Source: Winogradskyella marina (GTDB lineage: Bacteria > Bacteroidota > Bacteroidia > Flavobacteriales > Flavobacteriaceae). Taken from it: a stretch of DNA of 64,000 bases. Every line of letters starts with the position of its first letter. Position 1 is the stretch's first letter. The position numbers and the translations under genes are program-made. Under the pieces are notes generated by a model. The model made no database searches and was not told the DNA's origin. It worked only from the letters and a program-made list of their open reading frames with translations. The stretch lies in assembly GCF_015645385.1 (NCBI RefSeq), contig NZ_JADOET010000005.1, positions 1 through 64,000 on the forward strand. The letters are read 5' to 3'. This document shows, piece after piece, positions 36,103 to 47,900 of this stretch.

Positions 36103-38487
36103 ATGAGTAACACTGTTTTTAAAATCTTTATTCTGGTATTTGGACTTACGGCTTCATGTTATAGTCAAGATTTCACAGCATTATGGCAAGGTCATTATTC
36201 CTATAACAATATAGTGGACGTCGTTAGTGGTAATCATACCCTATATGCTGCGGCTCAAAATGCAGTTTTTAAATATGATACACAAACCAATGAGATCACA
36301 ACTATTACCTCTGTTGAAGGCCTTTCAGGTGAGCAAATTACTACCATTTATTACAGTGAATTGTATCAGTATCTGCTTATTGGTTATGAAACAGGATTAG
36401 TAGAGATCTATTCTGAAACCGACAATTCAGTATTATCTGTTGTCGATATATTAGATAAACAAAATATTACTCCTGTAAATAAAGGGATTAATCATTTCTT
36501 TGAGAATGAAGGCCTAATATATATATCTACAAATTATGGGGTTTCTGTTTATGATTTAGAACGCTTGGAGTTTGGTGACACATATTTTTTAGGTAATGGA
36601 GGATCTCAGGTCACTGTAACTCAGGTTTCAATTTTAAATAATGAAATTTATGCGGCATGTTTAGCTGGTAATGGTATAAAAAGAGCCGATTTAAACAATC
36701 CTAATTTAATAGATTATCAGCAATGGCAAACCGTTATAATGGGTAATTATTATACTATGAATACGATTAATAATAAATTGTATTCAGTACGTGATAATCG
36801 GGTGCTTTACGAAATAAATGGAGCTACAATAAATACGTTGTTTACATTTCCGGTATTGCCTCTAGACGCTGATATGTCAGACTCTAATTTGGTGTATTCA
36901 ACTTCAAATACGATTTATGTGTATGATGAAAACCTAGGACTTGTCAATAGTTTTCAGCCTACGGAAGCATTTGATTCTAATTTTACTTCAGCAGTTAGTT
37001 TAGATGATTCTATATATATAGGTACGGAAGCCTTTGGAGTTCTAAACAATTCAATTTCTGCAGTAGGAGAGTATTCTGAAATTAAACCTAATGGTCCTTT
37101 ATTTAATGAAACCTTTAGGCTTAATGCAGAATCTGGTGTGGTTTGGTCTAGTTTTGGGGATTATACAGAGGATTTAGTTCCAAGTCCAGTTAGAAGTAGA
37201 GGTATAAGTTATTATAGAAATGAAGTGTGGGAAAGCATTCCGTATGATAGTCTATTAGGAGGTAGAAACTTGTCTCAAATAGCCGTGAATCCTTTTGTTT
37301 CCAATCAAGTCTTTGTGAGTTCCTTTCAAGATGGTCTTCTAGAATTAAATGATTTTGAACCCACCATTTTATATGATGAAACCAATAGTGGTTTAGAATC
37401 TTTAGTATTACCAGGATCTCCTAATTTTAGGAGTTTAAGAGTTTCGGCTACGGCTTTTGATAGAACAGGATTGTTGTGGTCGCTATCTTCGTTGTTATTT
37501 GAACCTTTAAAATCGTATGACCCAATTACTGGCAATTGGAATAGTTATGATTTTTCGAGTATAATACAAGACGCTATTCGCGATGAGTTTGGCTATTTTG
37601 ATCTTGCCATAGATAATAATGGTACCAAATGGATTGGAGCTTATACAAACGGAATTTATGCTTATAATGAAACAGTAAGTAATAATCCGCTTCGAAATAT
37701 TAGAACCGAAGAACAAGGGTTGCCGTTTCCGAGAGTGAATGCGGTTGCTATAGATAATAGAAATCAACTTTGGGTAGGTACATTTACAGGCCTTAGAGTA
37801 CTTTATAATACATCGGGTTTTTATGAAGATTCTAATCCAACCTTAAGTTCTATAATTATTTTAGAAAATGGTATTGCAAAAGAATTGTTAGAAGGCGAAA
37901 CCATAACCGATATTAAAGTAGATGGTTCTAATAACAAATGGATTGGTACGGTAGATTCTGGCGTGTTTTACTTTTCACCAGATGGGCAAACAACTATATA
38001 TCACTTTACCAAAGATAATTCACCATTACCATCTAATAGAATTAACGATATTTCCATAGACCCTAATGATGGCACTGTATATATCGCAAGCATAAAAGGT
38101 TTATTATCTTTTAAGGCAGGTGGTTCTAAACCAGGCAATACGTTAGAGGATGCTTTTGTGTATCCAAATCCTGTGCGTCCAGAATACAACATTCTTGGTT
38201 TTAACGACCTTAACGATATTAATAAAGGGGTTAAAATAAATGGCTTAACAGAGCGTGTAAATATAAAAATCACCGATATTGAAGGGAATTTGGTCGCCGA
38301 AGCCCAGTCTAATGTTAATTTAAGATCGTCTAATTCCAATTATAATTTTGCCATAGATGGTGGAACAGCTATTTGGAATGGTAAAAACCTTGCGAATAAT
38401 GTGGTGAGAACAGGTGTGTATTTAATACTGATTTCAGATTTAGACTCTTTTGAAACCAAAGTGCTTAAAGTGCTCATAGTCCAATAA
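36103..38487 (+). CDS. porZ: PorZ-like type IX secretion system beta-propeller protein
   Basis: 794 residues with a signal peptide (ends SCYSQ), two beta-propeller halves made of repeated YxxD/WIGT-like blades (for example NNGTKWIGAYTNGIYAYNE, RNQLWVGTFTGLRVLYNT, SNNKWIGTVDSGVFYFS) and a C-terminal Ig-like sorting-type domain (about 690-794, starting EDAFVYPNPVRPEYN). This matches PorZ, the surface component of the T9SS that helps attach A-LPS to substrates. The gene is 2 nt upstream of recO, a known flavobacterial adjacency. Confidence 0.85.
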   Translation: MSNTVFKIFILVFGLTASCYSQDFTALWQGHYSYNNIVDVVSGNHTLYAAAQNAVFKYDTQTNEITTITSVEGLSGEQITTIYYSELYQYLLIGYETGLVEIYSETDNSVLSVVDILDKQNITPVNKGINHFFENEGLIYISTNYGVSVYDLERLEFGDTYFLGNGGSQVTVTQVSILNNEIYAACLAGNGIKRADLNNPNLIDYQQWQTVIMGNYYTMNTINNKLYSVRDNRVLYEINGATINTLFTFPVLPLDADMSDSNLVYSTSNTIYVYDENLGLVNSFQPTEAFDSNFTSAVSLDDSIYIGTEAFGVLNNSISAVGEYSEIKPNGPLFNETFRLNAESGVVWSSFGDYTEDLVPSPVRSRGISYYRNEVWESIPYDSLLGGRNLSQIAVNPFVSNQVFVSSFQDGLLELNDFEPTILYDETNSGLESLVLPGSPNFRSLRVSATAFDRTGLLWSLSSLLFEPLKSYDPITGNWNSYDFSSIIQDAIRDEFGYFDLAIDNNGTKWIGAYTNGIYAYNETVSNNPLRNIRTEEQGLPFPRVNAVAIDNRNQLWVGTFTGLRVLYNTSGFYEDSNPTLSSIIILENGIAKELLEGETITDIKVDGSNNKWIGTVDSGVFYFSPDGQTTIYHFTKDNSPLPSNRINDISIDPNDGTVYIASIKGLLSFKAGGSKPGNTLEDAFVYPNPVRPEYNILGFNDLNDINKGVKINGLTERVNIKITDIEGNLVAEAQSNVNLRSSNSNYNFAIDGGTAIWNGKNLANNVVRTGVYLILISDLDSFETKVLKVLIVQ

Positions 38488-38489
38488 AC

Positions 38490-39209
38490 ATGCTTTCAAA
38501 AAACAACAGCATTGTGCTTTCTAAATTAAAATATAGAGATCACGACCTTATTGTTAAGTGTTATACTGAAGAACGAGGCGTTGTAAGTTATATGCTAAGA
38601 GGTGTTTTGAAATCTAAAAAAGGACTATCAAAAACGGTTTATTTTCAAGCCTTATCTCAACTTCAAATAGAGGAAAATTACAAACCCAATCAGTCGCTTC
38701 ATTTTATTAAAGAGACGAAGTTTAATTACATCTATAAAAGTCTTCACACTAACATTTATAAGAGTTCAATCGTTTTATTTTTATCCGAAATTCTTTCCAA
38801 TGTGTTGAAAGAAGAAGAAAAGAATGCCGATTTATTCCATTTTATAACCGCTTCACTTCAGTATTTAGATAATGAAGATCAGTTTTCAAACTTTCATTTA
38901 TTATTTCTATTAAAGCTTACACGATACTTAGGGTTTCAACCTGAAAATACAGATCATCACTATCCGTTTTTTAATTTAGAGACTGGAGTTTTTGAAACGT
39001 CCAATCATGGTATCTACTCTGTTTCGGGTGAAAATTTAATACTACTAAAACAACTGTTAGGCACAAGTTTTGATGCACTAAATACCATAACCATTAAAGC
39101 AAAACAACGCCAAGAGTTTTTAAATCTATTGTTGCATTATTTTGAATTACATTTGGGAAGTTTTAAAAAGCCCAAATCTTTACAAGTGCTTAACGCGGTT
39201 TTTCATTAA
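38490..39209 (+). CDS. recO: DNA repair protein RecO
   Basis: 239 residues. The N-terminal OB fold is recognisable (SIVLSKLKYRDHDLIVKCYTEERGVVSYMLRGV with SKKGLSKTVYFQALSQLQI) and is followed by a helical C-terminal domain. RecO loads RecA onto SSB-coated DNA together with RecR. It starts 2 nt after porZ, so co-transcribed. Confidence 0.93.
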   Translation: MLSKNNSIVLSKLKYRDHDLIVKCYTEERGVVSYMLRGVLKSKKGLSKTVYFQALSQLQIEENYKPNQSLHFIKETKFNYIYKSLHTNIYKSSIVLFLSEILSNVLKEEEKNADLFHFITASLQYLDNEDQFSNFHLLFLLKLTRYLGFQPENTDHHYPFFNLETGVFETSNHGIYSVSGENLILLKQLLGTSFDALNTITIKAKQRQEFLNLLLHYFELHLGSFKKPKSLQVLNAVFH

Positions 39210-39232
39210 GCCGAATTTACCAAAATTTTATA

Positions 39233-41668
39233 ATGATTGTGAGTTCACAAGTGAAACGCAATAGCGTACATACATGTTTAATGTTTCTTTTTTTACAATT
39301 AACCTTTGGTCAAACGGTTACTGTATTAGAAGCCGATAGTCAGATGCCTATTCCTGGGGTTGCTGTTGTTAATGATATAAAAAGTAAAACGGTTATTACT
39401 GATTCTAAAGGAGAAGCGTCTTTGTCTGGTTTTAGCGATAACGAACTCATCTATTTTAAAGACTTTTTATACGAAGATAAACACTTCACTAAATCTGAAA
39501 TTGCCAACAAGAATGGGGTTATTTACCTCACTCCTAAAGTGGAAGGTTTAGATCAAATCTTAATTTCTGCGTCTAAGTTTGAACAACATAAACGCGATAT
39601 TCCACAAACCATAGTTAATGTGAGTGCCAAGGATATTGCCTTGTCTAATCCGCAAACCAGTGCCGATTTATTAGAAAACACAGGTAATATTTACATTCAA
39701 AAGAGTCAGTTAGGTGGTGGAAGTCCTATGATAAGAGGGTTTTCTACCAATCGGCTTTTAATTGCAGTCGATGGTGTACGAATGAACAATGCTATTTTTA
39801 GAGGTGGTAATCTTCAAAACGTCATTGCTATAGATCCGTTTTCGGTACAACAGACCGAAGTTACGCTTGGAGCAGGTTCTGTAGTGTATGGTAGTGATGC
39901 TATTGGAGGAGTTATGAGTTTTTATACCAAAAAACCTCAGTTTTCTGAAACCGATGATTTAGATTTTAGCGCTAATGCTTTAACACGATTTGCATCTGCA
40001 AATAACGAAAAAACAGGCCATTTAGACTTTAATTTAGGGTATAACAATTGGGCGTTTTTAACAAGTGTTAGTTATACTGATTTTGATGATTTAAGAATGG
40101 GAAGCCATGGGCCAGACGATTACTTGAGACCAGAATACGTTACGCGGCAAAATGGTGCGGACGTTATTGTTGCCAACTCAAACCCTAAAGTGCAAGTACC
40201 AACAGGTTACGATCAAATTAATTTGATGCAAAAAGTACGTTATAAATCGTCTGATGATTTGGATTTTGATTTAGGCTTGTATTTTTCTACAACCTCAAAT
40301 TATTCTAGATACGATAGACTTATTCGTTACCGAGACGATGTGTTGCGTTCGGCAGAATGGAATTACGGTCCACAACAATGGTTTATGGGTAATTTTCAGT
40401 TCACTAAACTGAGCAGTAGTTCTAATTTGTATGATAAAATTCAAACGACTTTAGCGTATCAAAATTTTAAAGAGAGCAGAGAAGATCGCGATTTTCAATC
40501 TTCTATTCGTGCAATTAGAGCGGAATCTGTGGATGCCATTTCATTTAATTTAGATTTAGAAAAGAAATTGCACCCTAAAACAAGTCTTTTTTATGGCATG
40601 GAATATTTGCATAATACAGTACATTCCGATGGTCATGATAAAAATATTGAAACTGGAGACAATTCAGTGAGTCTTACACGCTATCCAGACGGCTCTACTT
40701 GGCAGTCTGCTGCGGCTTATGCCAGCTTAAAATATAAACCTAATTCTAAATTTGTATTTCAGTCTGGACTTCGTTATAATCAAGTGATTGCTAAGGCCGA
40801 TTATACCGAGAACAATGTGTTTTTAAATTTACCGTTTGATGATGCTGAGGTGAATACTGGGGCCTTAACAGGTACAGCGGGAATTACATGGTCGCCAAGC
40901 GATTTATTGCAATGGAAACTTAATGCAGCAACCGCCTTTAGAGCTCCAAATATAGACGATATCGGTAAGGTGTTTGATAGCGAACCTGGTGCTGTTGTGG
41001 TACCGAATAAAGATTTAAAAGCAGAGTATGCGTATAGCGGAGAGCTAGGTTTAAAATTGAATTTTGAAAATAAAGTTATTATAGATTTAGCCACCTATTA
41101 CACCTTTTTAGACAATGCATTAATCCGAAGAGATTATAAGCTTAATGGTGACACTGAGATGGTTTATAATGGCGAAGCGAGTACCATCCAAGCGATACAA
41201 AACGCTTCAAAAGCCTGGATTTATGGATTTGAAGCCGGAATAGAAGTCAACTTTACAAAACAATTACAACTACGTTCGCAATATAACAGTATTGGTGGAA
41301 CTGAAGATAATAATGGTGTAGAAGAACCTATAAGACATGTGGCACCAAGATTTGGGCGTACACATTTGGTTTGGAAGAAAAACAAACTATTATTTGATGC
41401 TTATCTAATCTATAACGATGAATTGTCCAATAATCAATTAGCACCTTCAGAAACGTCTAAGGATTATATCTATGCATTAGATGCTAATGGAGATCCTTAT
41501 GCACCTTCTTGGCACACGCTTAACTTTAGAACGCAATATCACTATAATGAAAGGTTAAGTATTACAGCGAGTTTAGAAAACATAACGGATCAACGTTACC
41601 GACCGTATTCTTCTGGTCTATCTGCAGCGGGTAGAAACTTAATTTTAGCTTTAAAATACACACTTTAA
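39233..41668 (+). CDS. TonB-dependent receptor with carboxypeptidase-like N-terminus
   Basis: 811 residues. Signal peptide (ends LTFGQ), regulatory-like domain (about 27-105: VTVLEADSQMPIPGVAVVND), plug (about 120-235, with GGGSPMIRGFSTNRLLIAVDGVRMNNAIFRGGN and GAGSVVYGSDAIGGVMSF) and barrel to the C-terminal aromatic residue (NLILALKYTL). The plug signature is like those of haem and haemoglobin or vitamin B12 receptors, but substrate is not determined. It begins 24 nt after recO on the same strand. Confidence 0.92.
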   Translation: MIVSSQVKRNSVHTCLMFLFLQLTFGQTVTVLEADSQMPIPGVAVVNDIKSKTVITDSKGEASLSGFSDNELIYFKDFLYEDKHFTKSEIANKNGVIYLTPKVEGLDQILISASKFEQHKRDIPQTIVNVSAKDIALSNPQTSADLLENTGNIYIQKSQLGGGSPMIRGFSTNRLLIAVDGVRMNNAIFRGGNLQNVIAIDPFSVQQTEVTLGAGSVVYGSDAIGGVMSFYTKKPQFSETDDLDFSANALTRFASANNEKTGHLDFNLGYNNWAFLTSVSYTDFDDLRMGSHGPDDYLRPEYVTRQNGADVIVANSNPKVQVPTGYDQINLMQKVRYKSSDDLDFDLGLYFSTTSNYSRYDRLIRYRDDVLRSAEWNYGPQQWFMGNFQFTKLSSSSNLYDKIQTTLAYQNFKESREDRDFQSSIRAIRAESVDAISFNLDLEKKLHPKTSLFYGMEYLHNTVHSDGHDKNIETGDNSVSLTRYPDGSTWQSAAAYASLKYKPNSKFVFQSGLRYNQVIAKADYTENNVFLNLPFDDAEVNTGALTGTAGITWSPSDLLQWKLNAATAFRAPNIDDIGKVFDSEPGAVVVPNKDLKAEYAYSGELGLKLNFENKVIIDLATYYTFLDNALIRRDYKLNGDTEMVYNGEASTIQAIQNASKAWIYGFEAGIEVNFTKQLQLRSQYNSIGGTEDNNGVEEPIRHVAPRFGRTHLVWKKNKLLFDAYLIYNDELSNNQLAPSETSKDYIYALDANGDPYAPSWHTLNFRTQYHYNERLSITASLENITDQRYRPYSSGLSAAGRNLILALKYTL

Positions 41669-41682
41669 TACCTTCAAACTGT

Positions 41683-41900
41683 AATTGCATTGCACTAATA
41701 GGTGTGTTTTGTATTATCACTTCTTATTGCCGAGGTTACTACGGACCTCACACGGAGTATCCATGGATTAGCCACGGGGTTAATACGCTATAGATACGCT
41801 ATACTTATAGAGATGAATTTGCTTTGTTTGTTGGTTTTTAGGTGTAAAATAGGCGTTAAAACACTGAGCGCCTCCAATTGTTATCGGAAACGCTCAATGG
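41683..41900. repeat. Non-coding hairpin-rich segment
   Basis: Convergent region between a TonB receptor and a giant secreted protein. It holds GAGCGCCTCC near 41866 with its wobble-paired partner GGAAACGCTC, a CCATGG...CCACGG near-palindrome (about 41762-41778), and a repeated ACGCTATA motif (about 41787-41803). It resembles dispersed repeat DNA. A 67-codon plus-strand frame here has no protein-like features. Confidence 0.35.
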
Positions 41901-41956
41901 TATAGGAAGGATTATTTTTTTAGATCAGCTTCCTGTTTTATTTTGTGGATGCTATG

Positions 41957-44900
41957 TTAGCGTTGTTTTATTGCTTTTTTACTTATAATCTGTCCGTTGG
42001 ATAAGGTTATCTTTGCAATATAAGCGGCTTCACTCAATTTAGACAAGTTGTAGATCTCAGTAGAAGCATCACCTGTTAAGCTATACACAATTCGTCCGGT
42101 TACATCTATAATATCGACATGTTTTATGGTATGTGCGTTTCCAACCTTGATTTGAACATCACCATGTTGTAATTCTGTAATGGTTACGGTATTTGCATCT
42201 AATATGTTATCGTCTATAGATAATGTTGTTGGTGTAAACACAATTTCAAAACGGTTATTGAATTCGCCGGTTTCTGAGGTGAAGGTGTAGTCTGAGTTTT
42301 TGAGGTTGTGAGTGGTGTTTAATAGGTTGTCTTTGATGTAAATGGCATTTTCAGTCATAAAATCACCTTCGAATTGGTCTATTGATATGGTGTAAATAGT
42401 AGGTTCTGAAATAGTGGTGATAAGACTAAGAGGAATTACTTCTCCAAGCGTTAAGTTATTAGGATCTTTACCTTGAATTACAAATTGTTTTTTATCAGTG
42501 GAATTCTCAAGAAGTGAATATATAACAGCGTTAACATCTGTGGATAAGTTTCTAGGTGCATCATAATACATACCGTCATCAGCATCTGTAGCTCCATTAA
42601 CATAAGCTATTAAAATTTGATTAGATGCTCCGTTGTCTGTTGTAAGATTTAACCATAGCCTATTACTTCCGGTAGTTGTTGAAGACCTAAAAAATTGGTC
42701 ATTATTACCTGTAACTCTCATGCTATTATTAAATTCAACGTCTATTGATTTAATATCTCCACTTGCTGTTGTTGGTGTAACGTCATCATCCATAGAGACA
42801 AAGAACGCTTGACCAGAAGGAATAAATCTTGTGGGTGTTACGTTGTCACCACCCTTAGTTTGACCAGAGCCGTTAATAATTGCATAATCACTTTGTGCAT
42901 AGTTTAAGTTTTCATTACCGTTAGCATTTGCATCGGCAGCTGTAGCGTGAGACCAAAAGAAAATAGCTCCAGTCATAGAACCTACTGATTCCCCAATACT
43001 TGCATTAGCTGCTAGAAATAAATCTGCATCAATAGCGGATGGATATGGGTTACCAATAAGGTTCCAATTGTTGTCATTTAATTCTGAGTCGTTTCTATAA
43101 ATAGGGATGTTATAAATTCCATTATTGAAAGGCCCTTCAAAGATATAGTCTATTTGCGTTGGGAATGGTGCGAAATTATTTTGAGTTGCGGCATAGCCCA
43201 CACCTGGTTGCATTATGGTAGCTCCATTAACAAATAGCCAATCGTCGCCGTTATCATCAACGTCATCTTGTCCTGCAACGGTGGCTCCATTGTTGTTGGT
43301 TTCTGCAGTAGCATCTAAGAAATTCTGACCTAGGTAGGTGTATCTTCTTCCTGTATTTGCTTCTGCCAATCCATCGCCAATGGTTTCGCCAAATACAGGT
43401 GCACTCCAATACACGTACTCATGGCGTGATTCTAACCAAGGTGTTTTTTTATACACTTGAATTTTGGTTTTATCCGATAAGATATTACCTGTCACGGTAC
43501 CCGCGTCATTAACTTGTACAAAAGCTCCGTAAGGTTGCACCACTAAGCTACCATCTACAACAAGATTGTTTTCTACTTTTACATAGGTATTGTCAGCAAT
43601 TATTAATTCATTACCGGTTGTAATTTCACAGCTACAGGCTTCAAAGCTTGTTTCTCCATTTGTAGTGACACTAGTGTCGTACGCGCCATTTATAACTACA
43701 AATTTATCTGAAGCGGGAGCTGTAGACCAAGTAGTGCCGTCCCAAGAAGCCGTTACTGCGTCTAATTTTACTGCATTACTAGCTTTGTAACACGTAACGT
43801 CATCTTCTCTCACTTGGCAATAGAATTGATACTCTAAATACGATATAGGATTTAAAATGTCTAGAGTTGCGGTTGCTACATTATCAAAATCAGCATTATT
43901 CGGTACAGCAACAAATGTTGCTGAGCTTGGTTCTAAATAAAACCATTGGTACGTTAAACCTGAGCCAGAAGGCACACCTTCAGTACCTGTAACTCCTATT
44001 TGAATAGTGTTTAAACAATTAAACACAGGAGGTGTTAATACTGAAACTGATGGTGGTGTTGCTAAAGCAAAATCATACACTCCAAAATTACTATAATCAG
44101 AATCGCTACAATCTGTCCAATCTGTAATATCCCAATCTGCAAGGTTAAACGTTGTGGAAGGCAATGCACTTGCTGTATTAATTCTGCTGAAATTAATACC
44201 GTTTTCACCAGTAACCAAACCGTTAGACCAATTATCGCTACCAAAAACTCCAAAAACATCTATTGAAGTGGCTGTGGAACTGTTATATAGTTCTATTAAA
44301 TCTGAACTATCATATTTAAAGTTAATACCATTAGCACTATTAAAAGATTGGTGCGGAAGACTACCATCTAAACTTGCTGCTGTAAAATCACAGGATGATG
44401 TTCCGATACTAATGACGTGTATACCACCAGAAGCGATTGTTCCTGTTAAATTTAAAGTAGAAGATGCAGAAGCATTTCCGTTATTAAAAACTCGAATGCT
44501 ATAATTGTTGAGGTTAATTGCTGATGCGGTACCGTTAAAAATTTCAACTAAAGACGAACTTCCGGTGGTTGCATCAGATATTTGGCTCATAAATAAATCC
44601 GTAGGTGGTGTAGATACAGCTGTAGTTTCACAGGTAGAAATATCATCACTTATAACGGTAAACGCATTTTCAGAAGAACAACCTGTAGAAAACAATACTG
44701 TAATGTCTCCGTCGGTAGCCCCTTCTGGTAACAGCACAACTAACTCTGAAGCAGATGTAGATATTGTAGTCATCGCTAAGCCATTAATAGTCGCCGTGGC
44801 ACCTGTGAGGTCATTAGCAGATGTAATCGTTATTTCTGTATTTTCAGGTCCTTCAGTCGGCCACACAGAGCTCGTTAAAACAGTGCTACAGACTGCAGAA

Positions 44901-47900
44901 CCTTCGATGTCGAATATATAAGGGTCTTCGTCGCTATCTGAATTTTCTATACTTACTTGTGCGGTACGCACTCCATCTGAGGTTGGGTTAAACTCTACTC
45001 TGAATTCTGAGCTAGATCCTGAACCCACAGTTGCGCTAGGTTGTAAGGTGACGCTAAAATCACTTGCATGGGCACCGATAATTTCAACTTTTGGAGTCCC
45101 CGTTAAATTTAAAGTGGTTGCTCCAATGTTTTCTATAAAAAAGGCTTTTTCAGGGCCTGTATCTCCCACGTTTGTGGAGGCAAACAACGTGTTGTTTAAA
45201 CCGTATGGTGCGTTAAACCCATTGTCTATAGAGATATTATTTCCTTTAACATTAATCTCAGCATCAACAGGCTGTACGATATTAATGGTATAATCTTCAA
45301 CTTCACCGTCAAAACTAGTTTCGCAAGGAGTTGGTGGGTCTATAGGATAATCTGTATCATAATATTTTGTAGAAACGCGCATTCTTGTTGCAGCTATAAC
45401 AGCATTAGATGGTATTTCGATAGAGAGCGGACTTTCGTCTGTAGATCCATCTACGGCATTGTATGCTACTCCTAAGTCGTAATCTTCATTAGCATCTGAA
45501 AAATCACCATCGTTGTTCCAATCAAACCAAACCATTGTGGTTGTAAAGTATTCCCCATCGGTATTTACTCTCACTTCTAAATTATAAGTTTGCCCAATTG
45601 TAACTGTTGTAGATATGGCTGTGTAATCTGAATAAGCATTATCCGTATTATCCGAAGCATTATTGATAGTGTTAAATTGCACATTGTTGGTAAGGGTTAG
45701 GTAACCGTCACCTCCATCTCCATAAGAGTCGCAATAGGTTAGTGACGGAGTTGTACACACTTCTACACCTTCTGTCCATGTGGTTCCTCGTCTAATAAAT
45801 ATTTTAAAACAATAATTAGTCCCATTGGTTAAGCCCGTTATGGATTTGGTTGAAGCGCTAGAGGTGGTTTCGTATACCAATTGATTTGAACTTGCGTATA
45901 CGTCGTTGTCATTTCCGGAATATGCAGAACCGTCTCCAGTTGGTGTAAATGTTACTCCTCCTTGATTGGCAATAATGATTAATTGATCATAGCATGCCGT
46001 TGGTAAAGGGTTGTTCCAGTTTAGCGTTACTTTATTTGTTAATGGTGTTGCTGTAAGGTTGGTTATATCTCCTTGTGCTAGCCCATTTGTCACCGTACTT
46101 CCTGCAGTGCCACCATTGGCCCATCCTGTTAATGTTTCACTAAAATAAGCGTAAACTGTAAATGAATAGTTGTTATCTTCAGTTAAACCTGTAATTGTAG
46201 CTGTAGTGGCTGTTCCTTTATATACCACTCGCCCTAGAGATACTGGTGTAACAGTTGTTGCCGCGGAAAAGTCTGTATTTGGAGTATAGGTGTTAGCATC
46301 GTCTTTTGTGCCTGTTGGGTCTGTACCACCATCTCTGGCAAATACCATATACCCTGTTGGAGTTACACCAGATGCTGGTGCGTCCCAATTTAAAGTAACG
46401 GTTGTATCTTCAAAGCAACCTTCAATATTTCTTGCGTTATTTGGCGCTTCGTTACTTAAATTTAACGTTACGGCATTAGAGGTTGTGTTCCCACAGATAT
46501 TCGTAAGGATACAACGGTATTGGCTCCCATCCATTGGTGCAGATGTTGCAGCTGTGGTGTACGTATCTGTAGTGGCGCCAGACCCTCCGGTAACATTATT
46601 CCAACCTGAGCCTGTGTTCACTTGCCATTGGTAGCTGTCTGTGTCTGAAGAACTCACCGAGAATGTTGCTGTATCTGGTATGACTTCGGTTTGGTTAGTT
46701 GGTTGTGTTAATGTTGGTACACCATCTTCTATGACTACCGCGTAACTTAGTGCGTTATCTGACCAACAGGTACCAGCTGTGTCATAAGCTCTCACATAGT
46801 ACGTACCAGAAGTTGTTGCTGTGTAAGTTGCTGTAGCGTTGTAGATTTCGTCGGTACCCGTAGGGTTTGTTTGCCAATAATTAATAGTGCCAGCTGCCGC
46901 AGTCCCAGAATAGCTTAAGGTTGTTGATGCACATGCCGGTGTGGTTCCTGATATGCTTCCTATTGGGGCTGCTGGTGGTGCACAAAGGCATGCATCGGCA
47001 GTAAGTTCAATACTATCTATTCTCCAATTTTCGGCATCGGATATAGTTGATGTGTACAATAATCCTATATATACAGCACTACCACTTAGTCCTGTTAAAT
47101 CAAAAGTTTTGGTGTCACTTCCCCAAGATCCAGAAGAGCTTAGCTCATTTAATGTTCCTAAACTTGTCCAAGTGGCACTACTGGTATTCGCACTTGTAAA
47201 TGTTCCATTAAAGTTGTTAGAATAAAATACTTCTACATTATTACCACTATATCGTTCTTCATAATCAATAACTAAGCTTTCATTGTCAAGAGTATCAAAG
47301 TTTATGGCGTCATTAAAAATTAACCAATCTCTTTGATTTGTTGCTCCACTATCATATCCGTTGATTACGGCGTAGTCATCGTAAGAAATCCATGATATTC
47401 CAGATCCTGTTTCACTTACTTGATTAAATGTACCTAGAGTTGAAAAATTTTCATCAATAATTGCAGTGTTTGCAGTGTCATCATCATTAACACTCAGTGT
47501 AGTTTCATCATCACTACCTGCTGTGGCACTATCTCCTCCAGCAACGTTTTGAATTTCAAAGGTGTAATCGGTGCTGTCGCTACAGTTGGTATTATCCGCA
47601 ATATTTACGGTAACACATTGTGACGTAGAGCTATTTGCTGGAAACGTAATTCCTGTTGTTGAATACGTAACATGTGGTGTACTTGCAGAGGTTAAAACGA
47701 TATCTGCAGTTGTTGCGGTTGCACTTTCATTGGTAATATCTACACAAATACTTGCTGTGCCATCGTCTTCATTAACAGAATAGGTTGTTGAAGCAAAGTT
47801 TAATTCGGTGTCAGTAGAACCACTACCATAACCTGTTAATACTAAATTTTTCAGTCTTACACCTCTACCACTCGTTCCATTGTTAGAAATTCTAATTTGT

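Noticed and set aside
41702..41905. 67-codon plus-strand frame in the convergent gap
   Set aside because: It overlaps repeat-like hairpins and has no recognisable fold, signal or domain.
44154..44921. Plus-strand open frames inside the giant secreted protein gene
   Set aside because: They are antisense to a clear protein with signal peptide and sorting domain; their residue content is that of reversed Thr/Asn/Ser-rich repeats.
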